NCBI GenBank assembly: GCA_030674185.1
Contig: CM060312.1
Coordinates: forward strand, 8,481,632-8,545,631
Reading direction: 5' to 3'
Length of the DNA stretch: 64,000 nucleotides
From: Monoplex corrugatus
Taxonomy: Eukaryota; Mollusca; Gastropoda; Littorinimorpha; Ranellidae
Position numbers and translations under genes: made by a program. This document shows, piece by piece, positions 33,475-46,767 of this stretch. Positions within the stretch are counted from its first letter, which is position 1, and every line of letters begins with the position of its first letter. The notes beneath the pieces are model-generated. The model was not told the DNA's origin, made no database searches, and was given only the letters and a program-made list of their open reading frames with translations.

Positions 33475-36104
33475 GGTACTTCATTTTGTTTGTGTACATT
33501 TTCATTTCAGTACTGTGATTTTTGTCCTTTGTTATTTGTACAAATGTGTATATGGAGGGAAAAAAAAGGATTCAGTTTGTTCGCTTGTGAGAGAACTTGA
33601 TAGATTTCTTGTAAACCTACAAGCCTTCAGTGTGTTGTCTTACAATGTATCACTAGGCAAAGCAAATGCCATTTCATTGTCCATTGTGTTATTCTGCCAA
33701 ACTAGTTGTAAAAAGAAAATTGTCATCTGATAGTAGTAATAACTTACTGGTCTTATTCCTCAGTTGTATCTTGCAGATTAATATCTCTTTTATTGGGTTA
33801 GGAATGGCATTTGCATTGTCTTTTGGCTTTGTAGATTTTTAAGTGACATCATAAACTTGCACATTTATAATCTGAACTTTGTGGGGATAATGTACTGAAT
33901 GGAAGATTTTTGTCACGCAGACAAGCTGATTGTGGTGACAGTGAGATGGTTGAAGAACAATATGAAGGCTTATGTGAATACCAGTTCATGTTACTGTTCA
34001 GTATTTTAAGAAATACTGCAACATTTCATTATTGATGCCATTGTTAAAATATATTGTGTTCAAGTAAGACAGAAAACTTGTGTTTGATTTCTAATGAACA
34101 ATGACTCATTCCCTCAAAGGAAGCTGGCAGATAGGGGTAAGAGAAGGAAAAGATTGATAACAGTTTGTTTTCTGAAAGATTGACGATACCGTTTTTTGGG
34201 GGGGGCTATTTCTTTCTGTCTCTCTCTCTCTCACACACACAGCCCAAGAAATTTGAGAAAAGCATATTGAATTCGGTTGTTTAATGTATATGGCAGCATT
34301 GTATGCGCCTACACACAAACAGATAGCACTGTATGTTCAGTCTGGTCGTTTAATGCGTGTAGAAGCATTGTTCACTTCTGACGCTGAATGGAATTTCACA
34401 CCGACACAAATTACTGAAAAACAACGATTCACGCTTATTTGCATGAATCACAATGATCCAAAATAAGAGCAAGTAAAACAATTCATTCATAACAGCTGAC
34501 AAACTGGTTTCAACAAAAGGTTTTGTTTTGCGCAAGAAAGCAGACAAAATCACAAGGAAATGCAAATGCTGGCCTTTACTGTAACCCCTAGCGGCATGAT
34601 TTAAGATTTTGAAATCTTTGAAACGCACATACACACACTGTATGTCTCCCCCCCTTTTCCATGCAAGTGTTGCAATTCTGCATTCCCACAGCCAATTTGA
34701 AGTTGAATTAACTGTTATTAAATTAAAAATTTCAGGAATAGCTCTTGATGTGAAGAATTCAACGGCAACATACAAGTTTCTCTTTGCAAGCACAAAATCA
34801 TGGCAGTGTTGAGGCAAGTTGTTAATGTTGAGACAATCGGTAAACATAAAGAAAAGTCATGAGAGTTTTACGGCAATGAACACTTCACACAAATCTTGTT
34901 GAACAGGGTCAGATGGGAAACCAAGATGGCTCTAGTTTGAACAAGTCAACTCATGTAAAATGAGGACAGGTGGATACTTTAACAAGAACAAGCCTTGTTT
35001 ATCCAAATGACGCATCCTGACCTAAGCTCTCTGCACCGATCCAAGCTTGCCTCAATTTGCGGAAAGTTTTAAAAGGGTATTGGACTTTTTCCCACCTTGC
35101 CAAAGATATAGTAATCACGGGCAAAAGAATGTGAAAAGGGAAACAGTCTGGTGAAGTTTTAACACGAGATAAGGTTAATGTATGGAAACAATTTTGGACT
35201 GGATCAGACTAACCATAAAATTCTGATGTTGGGCGCCACTGAGAACATTTGGTATCATCTGAAATGTTACACAAGGACAATAATAAAGTCAAGGCAAGAC
35301 AAACAATAATCTGAGTAAGCACAACATAAGGTGAAATGTACCAGGAGAAATGATGAGGCGGGCATCAACCCTTTTACTCCTGCACCCTATCCACCAACTG
35401 CAAAAACTTAATTTCCCTTACCCTACCCACCAGTGCAGGATGCTGGTGGACAGGGTGCGGAGTCAAAGGGTTAAAACTTGTAAACGGGGAATTCTGGGAA
35501 TGGTTTTAATGACATGTGCCGCATCATGATTCACTTGGTTTTCTTCAGATGGATATTCACGTTAAACGAATTATAATCAAAGGTTTTGAGACAGATTTAA
35601 ATCAAGGGGCAAAAATAAATCATGTTGAAAATATAAATCATGTTGAAAATATAAAAAGATGACAAGCAAATAAACAGAAACAAATAGTGGTAATCCATCT
35701 TGTTGATGTCATGAAGTGTCCTACTGTAACAGACCATTTGACAAGTCACAATAATTTTTCACAGAAGACACTAGAGATGGAAGATTTAGTCATGAACAAG
35801 TCATTAGGAAAGACTTGTTCAAAGAGACAGTTAAAAGTTTTTCTAAAAAAAAAAAACCCCAAACAAACAAAAAAGTCAGGGAACATGTTTTGCACTTGTC
35901 CACAATACTCTCCTCACATACTAGGACTGATGAAGAATAAAACAGGAAAAATACCAAGAACTATAAATGTCTCCAGTGGAATGATAACAGAAATATCACA
36001 ATCATCAAACAGCAAAGCGATGGCCATGGCAATCAGTGGTCATGGTGGACAATGGGGTACTGACATATCAACTGAAATATCACGAACATTGAGAAGCAAA
36101 GCGA
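33475..36104. other. Intergenic sequence downstream of COPG
   Basis: No recognisable gene. The only feature noted is a partial hairpin MITE at 35365-35474. Open frames up to about 146 codons have biased, low-information composition and no splice context that I trust. Confidence 0.55.
35365..35474. mobile_element. Nested-palindrome MITE, copy 3 (internally deleted)
   Basis: Starts TCAACCCTTTTACTCCTGCA and ends GTGCGGAGTCAAAGGGTTAA. The inner hairpin is reduced to about 20 bp, leaving the outer palindrome. Confidence 0.75.
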
Positions 36105-36410
36105 CATGTATGGTACTTAAGTGTTAAGATGTTAGACTTTCAATCGGAAGGTCTGGGGTTTGATCCTGTTTGGAAACCTTACCAGATACATAAAGGGTGG
36201 AGATTTTTCCGATCTCCCAAGTCAGGGTGTGCAGACTTGTTAGTGTCTAAACACTGTGTGTATATATGTGAAAGCAGAACTTCTCAGAATGCACGTTAAA
36301 GATCTTGTAAATCGTGTTGGTGTCTAGTGGCTTATGGAAATATGAACACACTCGGCATCATACCCATTAAAGATAGGGTATGCAGAATGTGCAGCATCAT
36401 ACAGCCTGCG
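36105..36410 (+). mobile_element. tRNA-headed SINE, copy 1
   Basis: The head, GTTAAGATGTTAGACTTTCA then ATCGGAAGGTCTGG, then GGTTTGATCCT (box B), resembles a tRNA gene with degenerate promoter boxes. The body includes AAAGGGTGGAGATTTTTCCG, ATCTCCC, GTGTGCAGACTTG, GCACGTTAAAGATCTTGTAA and GGCTTATGGAAATATGAACA. I recall bodies of this type from molluscan SINEs. The 3' end is not sharply defined. Confidence 0.7.
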
Positions 36411-37213
36411 CAGTGCATGCAAAATGTGTATAGACGCATCTGAAAACAACAACAACCACCTGGAATACTGAAACAGAAGAAAAGAAAAAACATACAATTT
36501 TTAAATGTATTATGATAATAAAGTTGAATATGAAGCATTCATACATTAATAAGCATCCATAAATACACCTGCATCCATACAGATAAGAACATTTAGATCT
36601 GTACATATACAGTATCCAAACTTATACACAATGAAAGTTTACACTGTTCATGTAGACTAAGTACCATCCAATCATCCATGAATATAATGTTTCATACACC
36701 ATAATAATGATCAAATACACCAGCATCCATGCAAAATAACCTATTACCATTAATATACAATAATCCATAGATATACAGGCATTCATTCACACATCATCAT
36801 CTGTCCACACGTTTAGTGATGTACACCAACATTCATACAGAATAACAGTCTCCAAAAGAAACCCTTGATCCCTACCCAGTGCTTTTTTCTGACTAATCTG
36901 CTGTTCACACAACCGTCAACTTGTACAACTTACTTGTAATTCCTACGTAACTTACTTGTAATTCTACGTTTCTTACTCAAAATTCCTACGTTTCTTCATT
37001 GCTTTACAGGTACATATACTTGGGCATAAAACAAAGTACTATGCAAAATAAGAAAATTGTGTCAAAAATACGTCTAAAACATTTTTGTACAGCAGCAGTG
37101 AGCTTGTGTTATGAATTTGTACACGGTATAGTATTTGAATATTGTTCAATTCTCACTGTCCAAAGGGAGAGAGATCTGTAATAAAGGGAGAGATCTGTAA
37201 TCTTTAATGAATA
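36411..37213. other. Unassigned AT-rich intergenic sequence
   Basis: Many short near-repeats of the form ATCCATA-CATA with no clear period. No gene is seen. Confidence 0.5.
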
Positions 37214-37218
37214 ATTAT

Positions 37219-37600
37219 CAGAGCCTGGAATTCGTCGCGGAAACGAGGATTTCCGCGGAAATCAAAATCGAAAATCGCACAAAAAAAATTTTTCGCATTA
37301 AAAAAAAATCGACAACCATACTTAAAAAAAAGTTTTGATGAATATGTCTGTGTATGAACACACTGAAACGATCTGCTGTGTATGATGGATCCTGATCTTG
37401 TGCCCAATGTTTATTAAATATATACTCTTTTGACCGATATTCATTGTGATTTTCAGTGTGTTAGATGCCTTTAAATTTGTCTCCAGAATGCCTCAGAATG
37501 CACAGATTTTAGTCTTGATTTTAAAAATTTTCAGGGGGAGCATGCCCCCGGACCCCCCTAGAAGTTTCCTCTTTTTTTTTCTTAGCAATTCCAGGCTCTG
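37219..37600. mobile_element. Short TIR element 3 (382 bp) with ATTAT duplication
   Basis: Ends CAGAGCCTGGAATT and AATTCCAGGCTCTG are perfect inverted repeats flanked by ATTAT (37214-37218, 37601-37605). The interior has CTCAGAATGCACAGATTTTA, AAAATTTTCAGGGGGAGC and ATGCCCCCGGACCCCCCTAG, matching element 2 over its core although the terminal repeats differ. Confidence 0.88.
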
Positions 37601-38230
37601 ATTATATAAAGAACATCAGTAAACTGTAGGCCTACTTTCAGCAAAAGACAAAAAAACTAAAAAAAAAAAAACAAAAAACACTATGGTTTTTGGTATGACA
37701 TTACAGTATGAAAGGTGTGTTACTGTGGTGTGACCCAAATAGTGGTCGACATGTAGGCCTATTTACCTTATGGAAAAAAATACAATTGTTTCAGACTGAT
37801 TTTGGTGCAGTATGTATAGGCCCTGTAAAAAACAAGTCAGGTGGCCTGGCCATATTGATCTGCTTACATTTCTGGCATATCTGGACACATTTTACTTGAC
37901 TGTAACCTTGAAAACAGGCCATGATCGTTACAGGCCTGGTTGTTTATTCAAAACTTCTGTTAACCCAAAATATAACTGTCCATTAAACAGCAGAAAAGTT
38001 AACGCTTATTAGTAGGCCTAATCATTCTTTCATTTTAATTATAAACCTGTGAGAATCAATAAACTAAAAAAAAATGATTAGTGGTGAAAGACCCAAGCCA
38101 AAATATATGGTCCAGTAAACAGCAAAAATGTCAATGCGTAGTAATAATTCCTTTTTAATTCTAGACCGAGAAGAATCAATAAAATAAAGAAAAAGGTGTA
38201 CTTAGGAGTGAGAGAACATCTGGTACTTAC

Positions 38231-38482
38231 CAGAATTCCGGTTTGGTCAATATCCAAAATAGTAATGTCCTGTCTTTGAATATTTTTAGGATCTCGGCTT
38301 CTGATTTTGAATTGATAAAGTGCAGTGATGTTTTTTTGCTGTTGTCTGACTGTATTGTCTGCTTCTACCAAAACCCATGTTGCGTCAAGTTCAACAGCCA
38401 GTCTTACTCCATAAACTCCTGGCATCATGCAGACAAGAATAAATGGCAAGGACCTTTCAGAGAGCAGCGGAGACCCAACCAT
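38231..38482 (-). other. Open frame with good splice donor, possible exon of unknown gene
   Basis: On the - strand an open stretch reads MPGVYGVRLAVELDATWVLV, then NITALYQFKIRSRDP and ITILDIDQTGIL, and ends at a strong donor (GGAATTCTG|GTAAGTACC, exon edge near 38231). I recognise no family, see no convincing acceptor and find no partner exon. It may be chance. Confidence 0.15.
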
Positions 38483-39228
38483 TCTGTAGAATGTCTGCCT
38501 TGAACCTCATCACAGCAAACAGTACCAAGTCTGAAGTTTTTTTGTTTGTTTTGAAAGAAGATGAAAGCAGAATAACTCACTCATGAGATTTTTCTTGAAC
38601 AAAATGAACACAGAATAACTTGTTCATGAACATCAACGACAATACATCATGGAATAAAAGCTTTGTTTTTTTTATTTCTTTAATTTCTTTAAGGTCGTAA
38701 TTTAGGACTGATCTTGCTCATGAACATTTATGACAAAATGTGTAGTTAACAGCTCATTACTTTTTTAAAATAATATTTAATGTTGTAATTTAGGACTGAT
38801 TAATCTACTCTATTTTAGTTTATCTTTTGAGTAAATTGTGTGTGATTTTAACGACAGTTGTCACATGTAACTTGTATTCTTTCCCCACCCTTGAGACTCA
38901 TATTCTGTGCTTCTCTTATGCCCCCCCCCCCCTCCCTTCCCAGGTTAAGGATTGTATTGTTCAGAACAAGTTCAAAGAACTGAAGTGGAATGTCTACCCT
39001 GTATGTACCCAAGAGAATACCCTTCAAGTTGATCTGAACTTGGGAGTCATGAGTGTTGGTATGTTCAACATCAGCTGTCAACATTCTGTGTCACTGGGTT
39101 TCAAGTTTGTGTGCTTAAGATTTTGTATAATGCACTCCACTTGCAACCCCCCCCCCCCAAAAAAAAAACAACAACAACAACAACAACATCACCACAACAA
39201 CACAAAACCAAAAAACAGACAAAACTAC

Positions 39229-39383
39229 ACTGACTGGTGTTTTCAAACAGATAACTAAAAACTTTAGAACTTTTGTGCTAACTGGTGTTTTCAAACAGAT
39301 AACTAAAAACTTTAGAACTTTTGTGCTGCTAACTGGTGTTTTCAAACAGATAACTAAAAACTTTAGAACTTTTGTGCTGCTAA
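39229..39383. repeat. 48-51 bp tandem repeat, 3 copies
   Basis: Three near-identical copies of ACTGGTGTTTTCAAACAGAT, AACTAAAAACTTTAGAACTT, TTGTGC, with TGC count varying between copies. Confidence 0.9.
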
Positions 39384-41155
39384 GATGAGATGATGTTAGT
39401 AAAATTCTACATCACTGCATGGTAAAATGTCGACAACATAACATTATTTATATACAACCTTCACTTCTTGTTTTTGATCTGGTAAGGGCACAGGGAATTA
39501 GACACCAGGACATAGTTTTACCTGAAAGGTGTATACTAACATGTAATATACAGTGTAAGGTGTATACTAACATGTAATATACAGTGTAACGTAAGGATCG
39601 ATGCTTTTTTCATCATTTCAGGTTTAGCTTAGATTTTCATCCTTGTCTGTGATAATTTTTAAGTTTTCAGAAAGGCCAGAAAGTCAGTTTCAGGTTTTGA
39701 GACCTAGGCTTACTTTCAACACTGAATACTGATAAATGAATAATAAATTCTGTATTCATGTATCCTCAGCTTGCATATGTGGCCCTAGTTCACTAAAGTT
39801 CCCTTCATAGCAGAGAATTAGTTGGCCAATTCTTGCAGTCTTGCGATACATATTGTTCAGAAACTCAGTCTCTAGTCTATTCAATCTAACTTAATTCATT
39901 AAGGGGAAAAAGGTGGAGGTGGGGTGGGAGCGATTAAAAAGGATAAGCATCACAAGAACCATCTTTCCTCAAAAAATCCACACCTTTTCTGGAAAGAAGA
40001 AAAATCCAAATAACAGCACATAATGAAACTGAAAAAAAAAAAAAATTGTCCATCTACAATATGAATTGTTAACCAGCAGGCTTTAAAAAAAAGGAGCTTA
40101 ATCACACAAACTTGACTCATTGTCATAATTATGATGGCGATACAAAGCAAATACGTCATATCTAGAACTGTGTGCTAAAACCACTAATCTCAGCTAGGCA
40201 TAAGATCTTTGCGTAAGATAAAATAATATGATGTACAATAATGAATGAATAAAAAAATGTATTTCATTGCAAAAAAATTAAATGATTGCACAACTCTGTA
40301 CCATGACTAGTTGTCAAAAGAATTTATGGGTTGTTATATACTGTAGGGTGGAGGACCAGTGCAGCAGAACCAAACATAGGTACACAGAAAGGGGGGTGGG
40401 GGTGGAGGGAAGCAAAATGAACAATACAGGTGGACAGACAGAAAGAACTGTTTAGAAGGTCTGAGCAATACACTAAATGGTGTCTACATACTGTTTGCAA
40501 TTTGAAACGTTTAACTTGTCATTATAATTCTAACATGCTAACAGGAGCTGATTGTCCCAATATGTTTATAGCACAGATGACACACACATGACAAGTCTGA
40601 ATAAGATTGTAAAATAGTGACCGTGTTTATCACCATCATCATTTTATTATTGTACGTCCAAGGAGACCCCCATAAGGGAAGTCAAAGCTTAAAAGAAAAG
40701 TTATATTCTCTTATGCAACTGTATTGGTCTTCCTTCACAAGCTTGGACACAGCAGCCACATTACTCTCATTTGAAGCTCACTTTATTGGTTTGTCAGAGT
40801 TGTTCATCTTCTCCCTAATTTTTGAATTCCTGCTTCCATCTTCACATTGTAGAATATGAAGCAATTTTCATCCTTGCAGCTTTCTCCAAATCTGTAGCAA
40901 ATTTTCATTGCATCATCACCCAACTGCAGTCTCACAAAGACATAGAATTTTTCAGAATTCTTGCTGAAAGACTACATACTGAAGCGGTTGAAACTTACTA
41001 TATATATATATACAGTCTGACGATGTCATCTCTGAAAGAAATGAAGAGATAGGTCTGCACTTTCAAATAATGTTTTAATTTTTATGATCACTGATCGTCT
41101 TGAGACATCTGTAAAAGCGGTTTGATCATTTGTTTAGATCACACTCATATCTTAC

Positions 41156-41368
41156 AATGTAAAAGTGATTCCTGAAATGAGACACAAAAAGGGCCTCTCA
41201 TATCTTCACCAATGTAAAAGTGATCCCTGAAATGAGACACAAAAAGGGCCTCTCATATCTTCACCAATGTAAAAGTGATTCCTGAAATGAGACACAAAAA
41301 GGGCCTCTCATATCTTCACCAATGTAAAAGTGATTCCTGAAATGAGACACAAAAAGGGCCTCTCATGA
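41156..41368. repeat. 55-bp tandem repeat, about 4 copies
   Basis: The unit is AATGTAAAAGTGATTCCTGA, AATGAGACACAAAAAGGGCC, TCTCATATCTTCACC. Copies are almost identical. Confidence 0.93.
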
Positions 41369-42254
41369 CATGCAGGCAAATGGACCAACCCATGTAACAC
41401 TAATGACCACACATGATTAGAAGAAGCAACAGAAAAGTCAAAACCAGACTTTTGCAGTTCCAGGCTGAGGGAGGATCGATAGTTTAGCAAACTGCTTTTT
41501 CCCACTGTGGATCAGTGTGTGGATATGCGACAAAAAATATTGGACTGACAATATGACATAGGCCTCCGCGCCATGTGTGATTGTAAATCAAGTTAAATCA
41601 AGTTCAAATCCTTTTCAGATCAATTAGCTGGCTCCTATTTTTTGAGTATGGAACAGGCTCAGAATGAAGATGTTCTGTGAAGCCTGAATGGATTCCCACG
41701 GTTTGTGCAGCTCTCCAAACATGACGCTCAAGTTTCCCCATTTTACACTGAGTACAGCCACAGCTGTTTCATGGTCATTACTGGAGGACTTTAAAACTTT
41801 TAATACGCTGTTTTACTGTAAAATACAGCTTTTAATAAACTACAAAGGACGCATTATAGCTATCACAGACTGAAGATTTGTTTCTTGTCCTTGTTATTTC
41901 AAGCAATTAATACTTTTTGCCTACAAGGTCCAAGTTATGTTTTAATTACTGTTAATGAAAAGGACATTTTCCTTCTAAAATTATAGTTTAATCTAACATA
42001 CTGTACTGTGGCTCTCTGATGCAATAAGCGGCAGCGATTTGCCGTTCCTGCCTCATAAACATAAAGTCCGAAAGGACCATAACTCTGATATTGTTGAATG
42101 ATCCTGATATATTTTTAGAATTAACCACACTTGTCAGTTTAGTGTAAATATTTTTCAAAAGAGTCTGGCATGTCAATACACTTTCTCACAAATTCTCAGA
42201 AGCATCATGCGTATCCTGCATTTGACATTCACAAATTCTCTCTCTCAGTCTCAA

Positions 42255-42287
<33 letters not shown>

Positions 42288-42699
42288 CAACAAACAGCAA
42301 CATACTATATATATATATATACAACCATTAATACTGAATCAAAGCATGGATCTATTGATTGCCCTAGAACCAGACAAACATTGCATCCCATTTAGTTTGA
42401 ATGAAAGAGACAGCATTGCCAGACTGCACATAGGACAGAATTATCTCTCACTTTAAATACATGCATACACTGACAAATACACCATTTACAGCTGTACAAG
42501 TCCATGCATTGACAAGAACTCTTTTGTCTTTAAAATGCTCAATGTACACTGAACACAAAGCACAGAACAGGCAAAAAGACAGAATGTTACCAAATGAAAC
42601 AAAAACCTGTATGGTGAAGGTCCAGTGGACTGACAAGAATCTGACAGAACTGAATATAGTCCTAATTTTAGGATCTGACTTAGAAAATGAATACACTGC

Positions 42700-43025
42700 A
42701 CAGACTTGGCTGCAAGATTACCCATGATAATCGAAAACACCTTTGCTCTGGAATCATCACTGTAACTGAGAACCAGAAAAGGAATACTTTACACAGTCCT
42801 GGCTGCAAGATTACTGGTGATAATCAAGTACACCCTTGCTGTAGAATTATCACTATCATTGAGATCCAGCCTTGCCTACGCATTATCAGAGAGAATCAAA
42901 CGGTCTTGCCTCAGGATTATTGGAGAGACTCAAAATTTGTTACAGTATCATCAGTGAAAATCAAACCATCTTGGCCTCAGGATTATCGGTGAGAATCCAA
43001 TGGTTCCAATTCAGGATTATCAGTT
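42700..43025. repeat. Degenerate ~36-bp tandem repeat
   Basis: Repeated variants of TTGCCTCAGGATTATCAG, TGAGAATCAAACGGT. Diverged copies include GCTGCAAGATTACTGGTGAT and GCCTCAGGATTATCGGTGAG. Some eight or nine units are visible with uneven spacing, so it looks like an old array. Confidence 0.7.
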
Positions 43026-43404
43026 TGAGTCAAGCACAGTCTTGGTCTCTTTTTCTCTCACAACACAGATGCAACATCACAACAAAACTCAGGCACACTG
43101 CAGGAACACTGATTGTGTGTGGTCACCACTGCCAACCGTGCCATTTCTTTTCAAGCATAGCAGCAGCAGCATAGCAGTAGTAATACTACTAGTAGTTATA
43201 ATAACAATACTACTTGATGTCAAGTGATGATTTATATAGATGTTTAGAACTCAATATATGAGATCAAGTGGTAAGCATCTTGAGCTGATTCAAGACTCGC
43301 ATTCAATGAACCGTTTCAAGACTCACAGTCAATCTTCTTGGAGTGACAAGCACCTTAAACTGTTTGAAGACTTACATACATACTACATAGTATGCATACA
43401 GTAT

Positions 43405-43590
43405 TTCTTTGACTCCTGTACCTGGTCCACCAGCATCTTGCACTGTCAGCTATGGTAGTAATGCAAAAAATTAACACTTTGACTCCCTCATCTTATCCAC
43501 CAGCTTCCTGCAGAAAGATGATGGATAGAGTGAAGGAGTCAAAGAGTTAAGTTTTTGCAGCTGGTGGACGGAGTATGGAAGTCAAAGGGA
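43405..43590. mobile_element. Nested-palindrome MITE, copy 4
   Basis: Starts TCTTTGACTCCTGTACC. The inner left is TTAACACTTTGACTCCCTCA, the inner right GTGAAGGAGTCAAAGAGTTA, and the end is GGAAGTCAAAGGGA. It has the same four-motif architecture as copy 1. Confidence 0.8.
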
Positions 43591-43614
43591 TGTATATACC
43601 ATACATGACAACAC

Positions 43615-43745
43615 GTACACAGTATCAACATCACACATTCATACAGTGTGAAGGTTCACTGGCAACACATTAACACACACGTACACAGCATCAACATCAC
43701 ACATTCATACAGTGTGAAGGTTCATTGGCAACAAATTAACACAGT
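43615..43745. repeat. Two-copy tandem repeat of about 60 bp
   Basis: GTACACAG(T/C)ATCAACATCA, CACATTCATACAGTGTGAAG, GTTCA(C/T)TGGCAACA occurs twice in direct order. Confidence 0.85.
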
Positions 43746-46700
43746 GAGAAGACTCATTTATTCAAATAATTTAGCTATGGACTTGATAATGTTGTCAAGC
43801 ATGATCACATTATCTCTGGGACTTTTTAAGAATAAAACCTGCCAGAAACAGAGATAAAGAACTTCCCACAAGGAGAGATATCAAACACCCATTTCCAAAT
43901 GCCCAGAAAAAAGGGCAAGACACAGGGAGCATGAGAAACCACTCATTATCCATTGCCACAGCCCCTTAACTTTAACCATTCTCTCGACATTCAGTGCACA
44001 TACAGCAGCACCACTCCAACGTCACAATTCAGCACACATGTACTACAGTGCAGAAAGATTGGCACAAGAATCAATACAGTATAGACCAGCTCCACTTCCC
44101 TGCCACATAATTCAGTACACATGTTCCGAAAGGCAGTACCACTTCCACAATATTTAGTACACTTACACCAGAATGGAAAACAATGGACTATTGCCTCAAG
44201 AGTCAGTATACAGTACATACACACAAGCATCACTCTTATTCCACATTCAAGTCAGTACATATATAGTACATATGCACCAGCAGCACTCCATCTTCACTTC
44301 GGCTCAATACTAATGAATTATTGGAAAACATTTGAGTGCACCATGTACCTATCTCCTTGTACCTATCTCCTTCAACAAAGATCAAAAACAGGTAATCAAC
44401 TTATTAACCAATATACACATAAATCATTACCTATTCATCTTATTGCACATATCCCGGTCATGATCAACACTTGCCACCACTCAGCATGTTTCACAATGTT
44501 ACTACTGTTGTCGTATAGCATCGACTTACAGATTACTTACACTAACATAAGACTTCTTGTTGAGAGTCGTCCAATCTCAGCAGCCGTAGGACACTTTCCA
44601 CATCAGTAATGTCAGTAAGTTTGAGAAACTCTGGTAATTCCTGGTTTATTTACATTTTGATGAACAAATCGAGTGGAATGGCTCACCCTGGTTATACACA
44701 TGATCACATTTATGTTAAATGTCATGAAACCACACAACACCCACGCACCAACACCCACTCACACACCCACTCGTATACACGCCCCCCACCCACACACCCA
44801 TAAAACTTCCATCTCAAATGAATGGTAACACAGAAAACAAAACCAAAAAAATGTAGTCTTGTTTTGAGCAAAAATAGCAGACATCAAAGAGCAATAAAAC
44901 CGAGCTTTAGTGACAACAAAGCCCATGTGTTGAAATGAAGAAAGTTACACAGTAAGTAGAGGATTATGATTGAATTCAGTCAAATGGTTTTCCATAGCAT
45001 CTGTCCCTTCTGTGGAACACGAATAGACAATGCTGACCTCATGGCTGGCACTCACGATCACTACAACAGTAGCCACTGTAGACAAGGTGGTAGTTATCCT
45101 AACAATACACTGGTCACCAGAGTCAATCTATTCCTTACATTCTTCATCAATCTTCTGATGCAGATGGTGACCACATCACTATAAATATTTCATTTTTCTT
45201 TTAGGGATCGATGGTCACACTGAAAATGGATGTCGTATACAGCTGGACTCCTGTCTTGCACAATGAAAAGACAAATCGCATCAACGCAGACATGTACGAT
45301 TTCTTCCTTCCAATCTTCCCCTCTCTTTGTAATATCTTCGTATCCCTGAACCCTGTATCATCTCTCTCTTACTGTCTTTGTTGCATCTGACTTCAGGTCC
45401 AATATAACCGATACATTTTCAACTCCACCAAATCCACCATCACCAGCAGTAGAACTTGGCACCTGACTCAAAGTAAGGCTCTAGGAACCTTCATTATCAA
45501 TACACATTGTCACAATCAACAGCACGCATGTGTCACTGATTTGATTTTAAATCTGCACTCTTTCTGTTCTTCTAAACAACTACATTAGAACAATGATTCT
45601 AATAATGATTCTAATACCACGAAAATTAAGAGATGTTTTCCCTATTTCAACAAAACTGCCAGACTTTTCAACTAAACTGATTTGATTTAGAATGCTGCTT
45701 CTTGTGAACAGTAGCTACAAGTCATTTCATCAGAAAGCTAAGAAATTGAACCTTTGATTTTCATTTGCTAAGCTAATGTGCAGGCATGTGCACGGACCCT
45801 CCAGTTTTCATGTGATACTCAAAATGAGTGTTTGTTTCAGTTTGCTGCTGAAGTGGGGAGAAATCTTGGGTGTGCACAAGTCATAACCAATGATCAATGT
45901 GTGAGATATCAGCTGATGAATGATGAAACCGTTCAGATGACTAGTCCATCTCTGCTGGGCAAGTACTTCTGGGTTTATGCTGATACAAACATACAGTGGT
46001 ATTTTGTGCTGATACAAGCATAGTAATATTTTGTGCTGATACAAACAAATGCTGGTACAGTGCTTTCCCTCATGTCTGATATCTTTTGCTGATTTTGCAT
46101 GTGTGAAACGGTTTATCGTGTTATCATACACTGCTCTGTGCTATCTAGTGTTTACTGCTTGGTGCTGTACACTACTGGATATCATCATTATCATCCTGAT
46201 GTGTAAGCATAAACCACTTTCCATTTCTGATCATACTGTGTATGATCATAAGCAGTTCATTTCCCTCTCCTCAGGGTCTTCTGTTAGTCAGCACTTACTG
46301 GTTTTCATACAAGCGTGGCACAGTTATCGTCTGCCACTTCTGACCATCGTTACGATTGTACAGTGTTCTGTATTATCACACACTGCCTGGTGTTAATATC
46401 ACTCAATTGCCTTAAAGTGGTGTGTATGAACCCAGGAAAAAAAAAGATGACAGCAGAAAGGCATCCAGGAGTCATGACCTGGATGCGGCCTGGCCCCCTA
46501 ACAGCATGATGAGTTTTGGGCTGAAACATTTGCTTGAAGGGGTCACCCCTCTGAGGACCTTCTGCTGTCCAGCTCTCCCGATTTCTTGTTCATGGAAATC
46601 TGATGTTAATATCATTATCACATTGTGCAGCTGTACACAATTTGTCATCCTCATGATCATTCTATATCATCACAGTTCATCCCCATCAACTTATGGATCT

Positions 46701-46767
46701 CCTGCCGGCCAGCACTGACTAGTGTCATCTAAGTGGAAGTGGTGTTAACATTCACAGTCCAGTGCCA

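Larger units (their letters stand above)
37606..46767. other. Intergenic region between convergent COPG and TBC1D25
   Basis: About 9 kb without a recognisable gene. It carries the tandem arrays and MITE listed separately. The TBC1D25 3' UTR must lie in its right part, but I cannot place its poly(A) site. 44000-44300 shows diffuse degenerate repetition around CAGTACACATG. Confidence 0.55.

Noticed and set aside
35687..36127. 146-codon plus-strand open frame
   Set aside because: No recognisable motif, an A-run in the middle, and the SINE head overlaps its end. No splice evidence.
38940..39110. Exon after a CCCCTCCCTTCCCAG acceptor-like tract
   Set aside because: The following open stretch has no homology that I recognise and no donor or partner exon. 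Pyrimidine tracts are frequent here.
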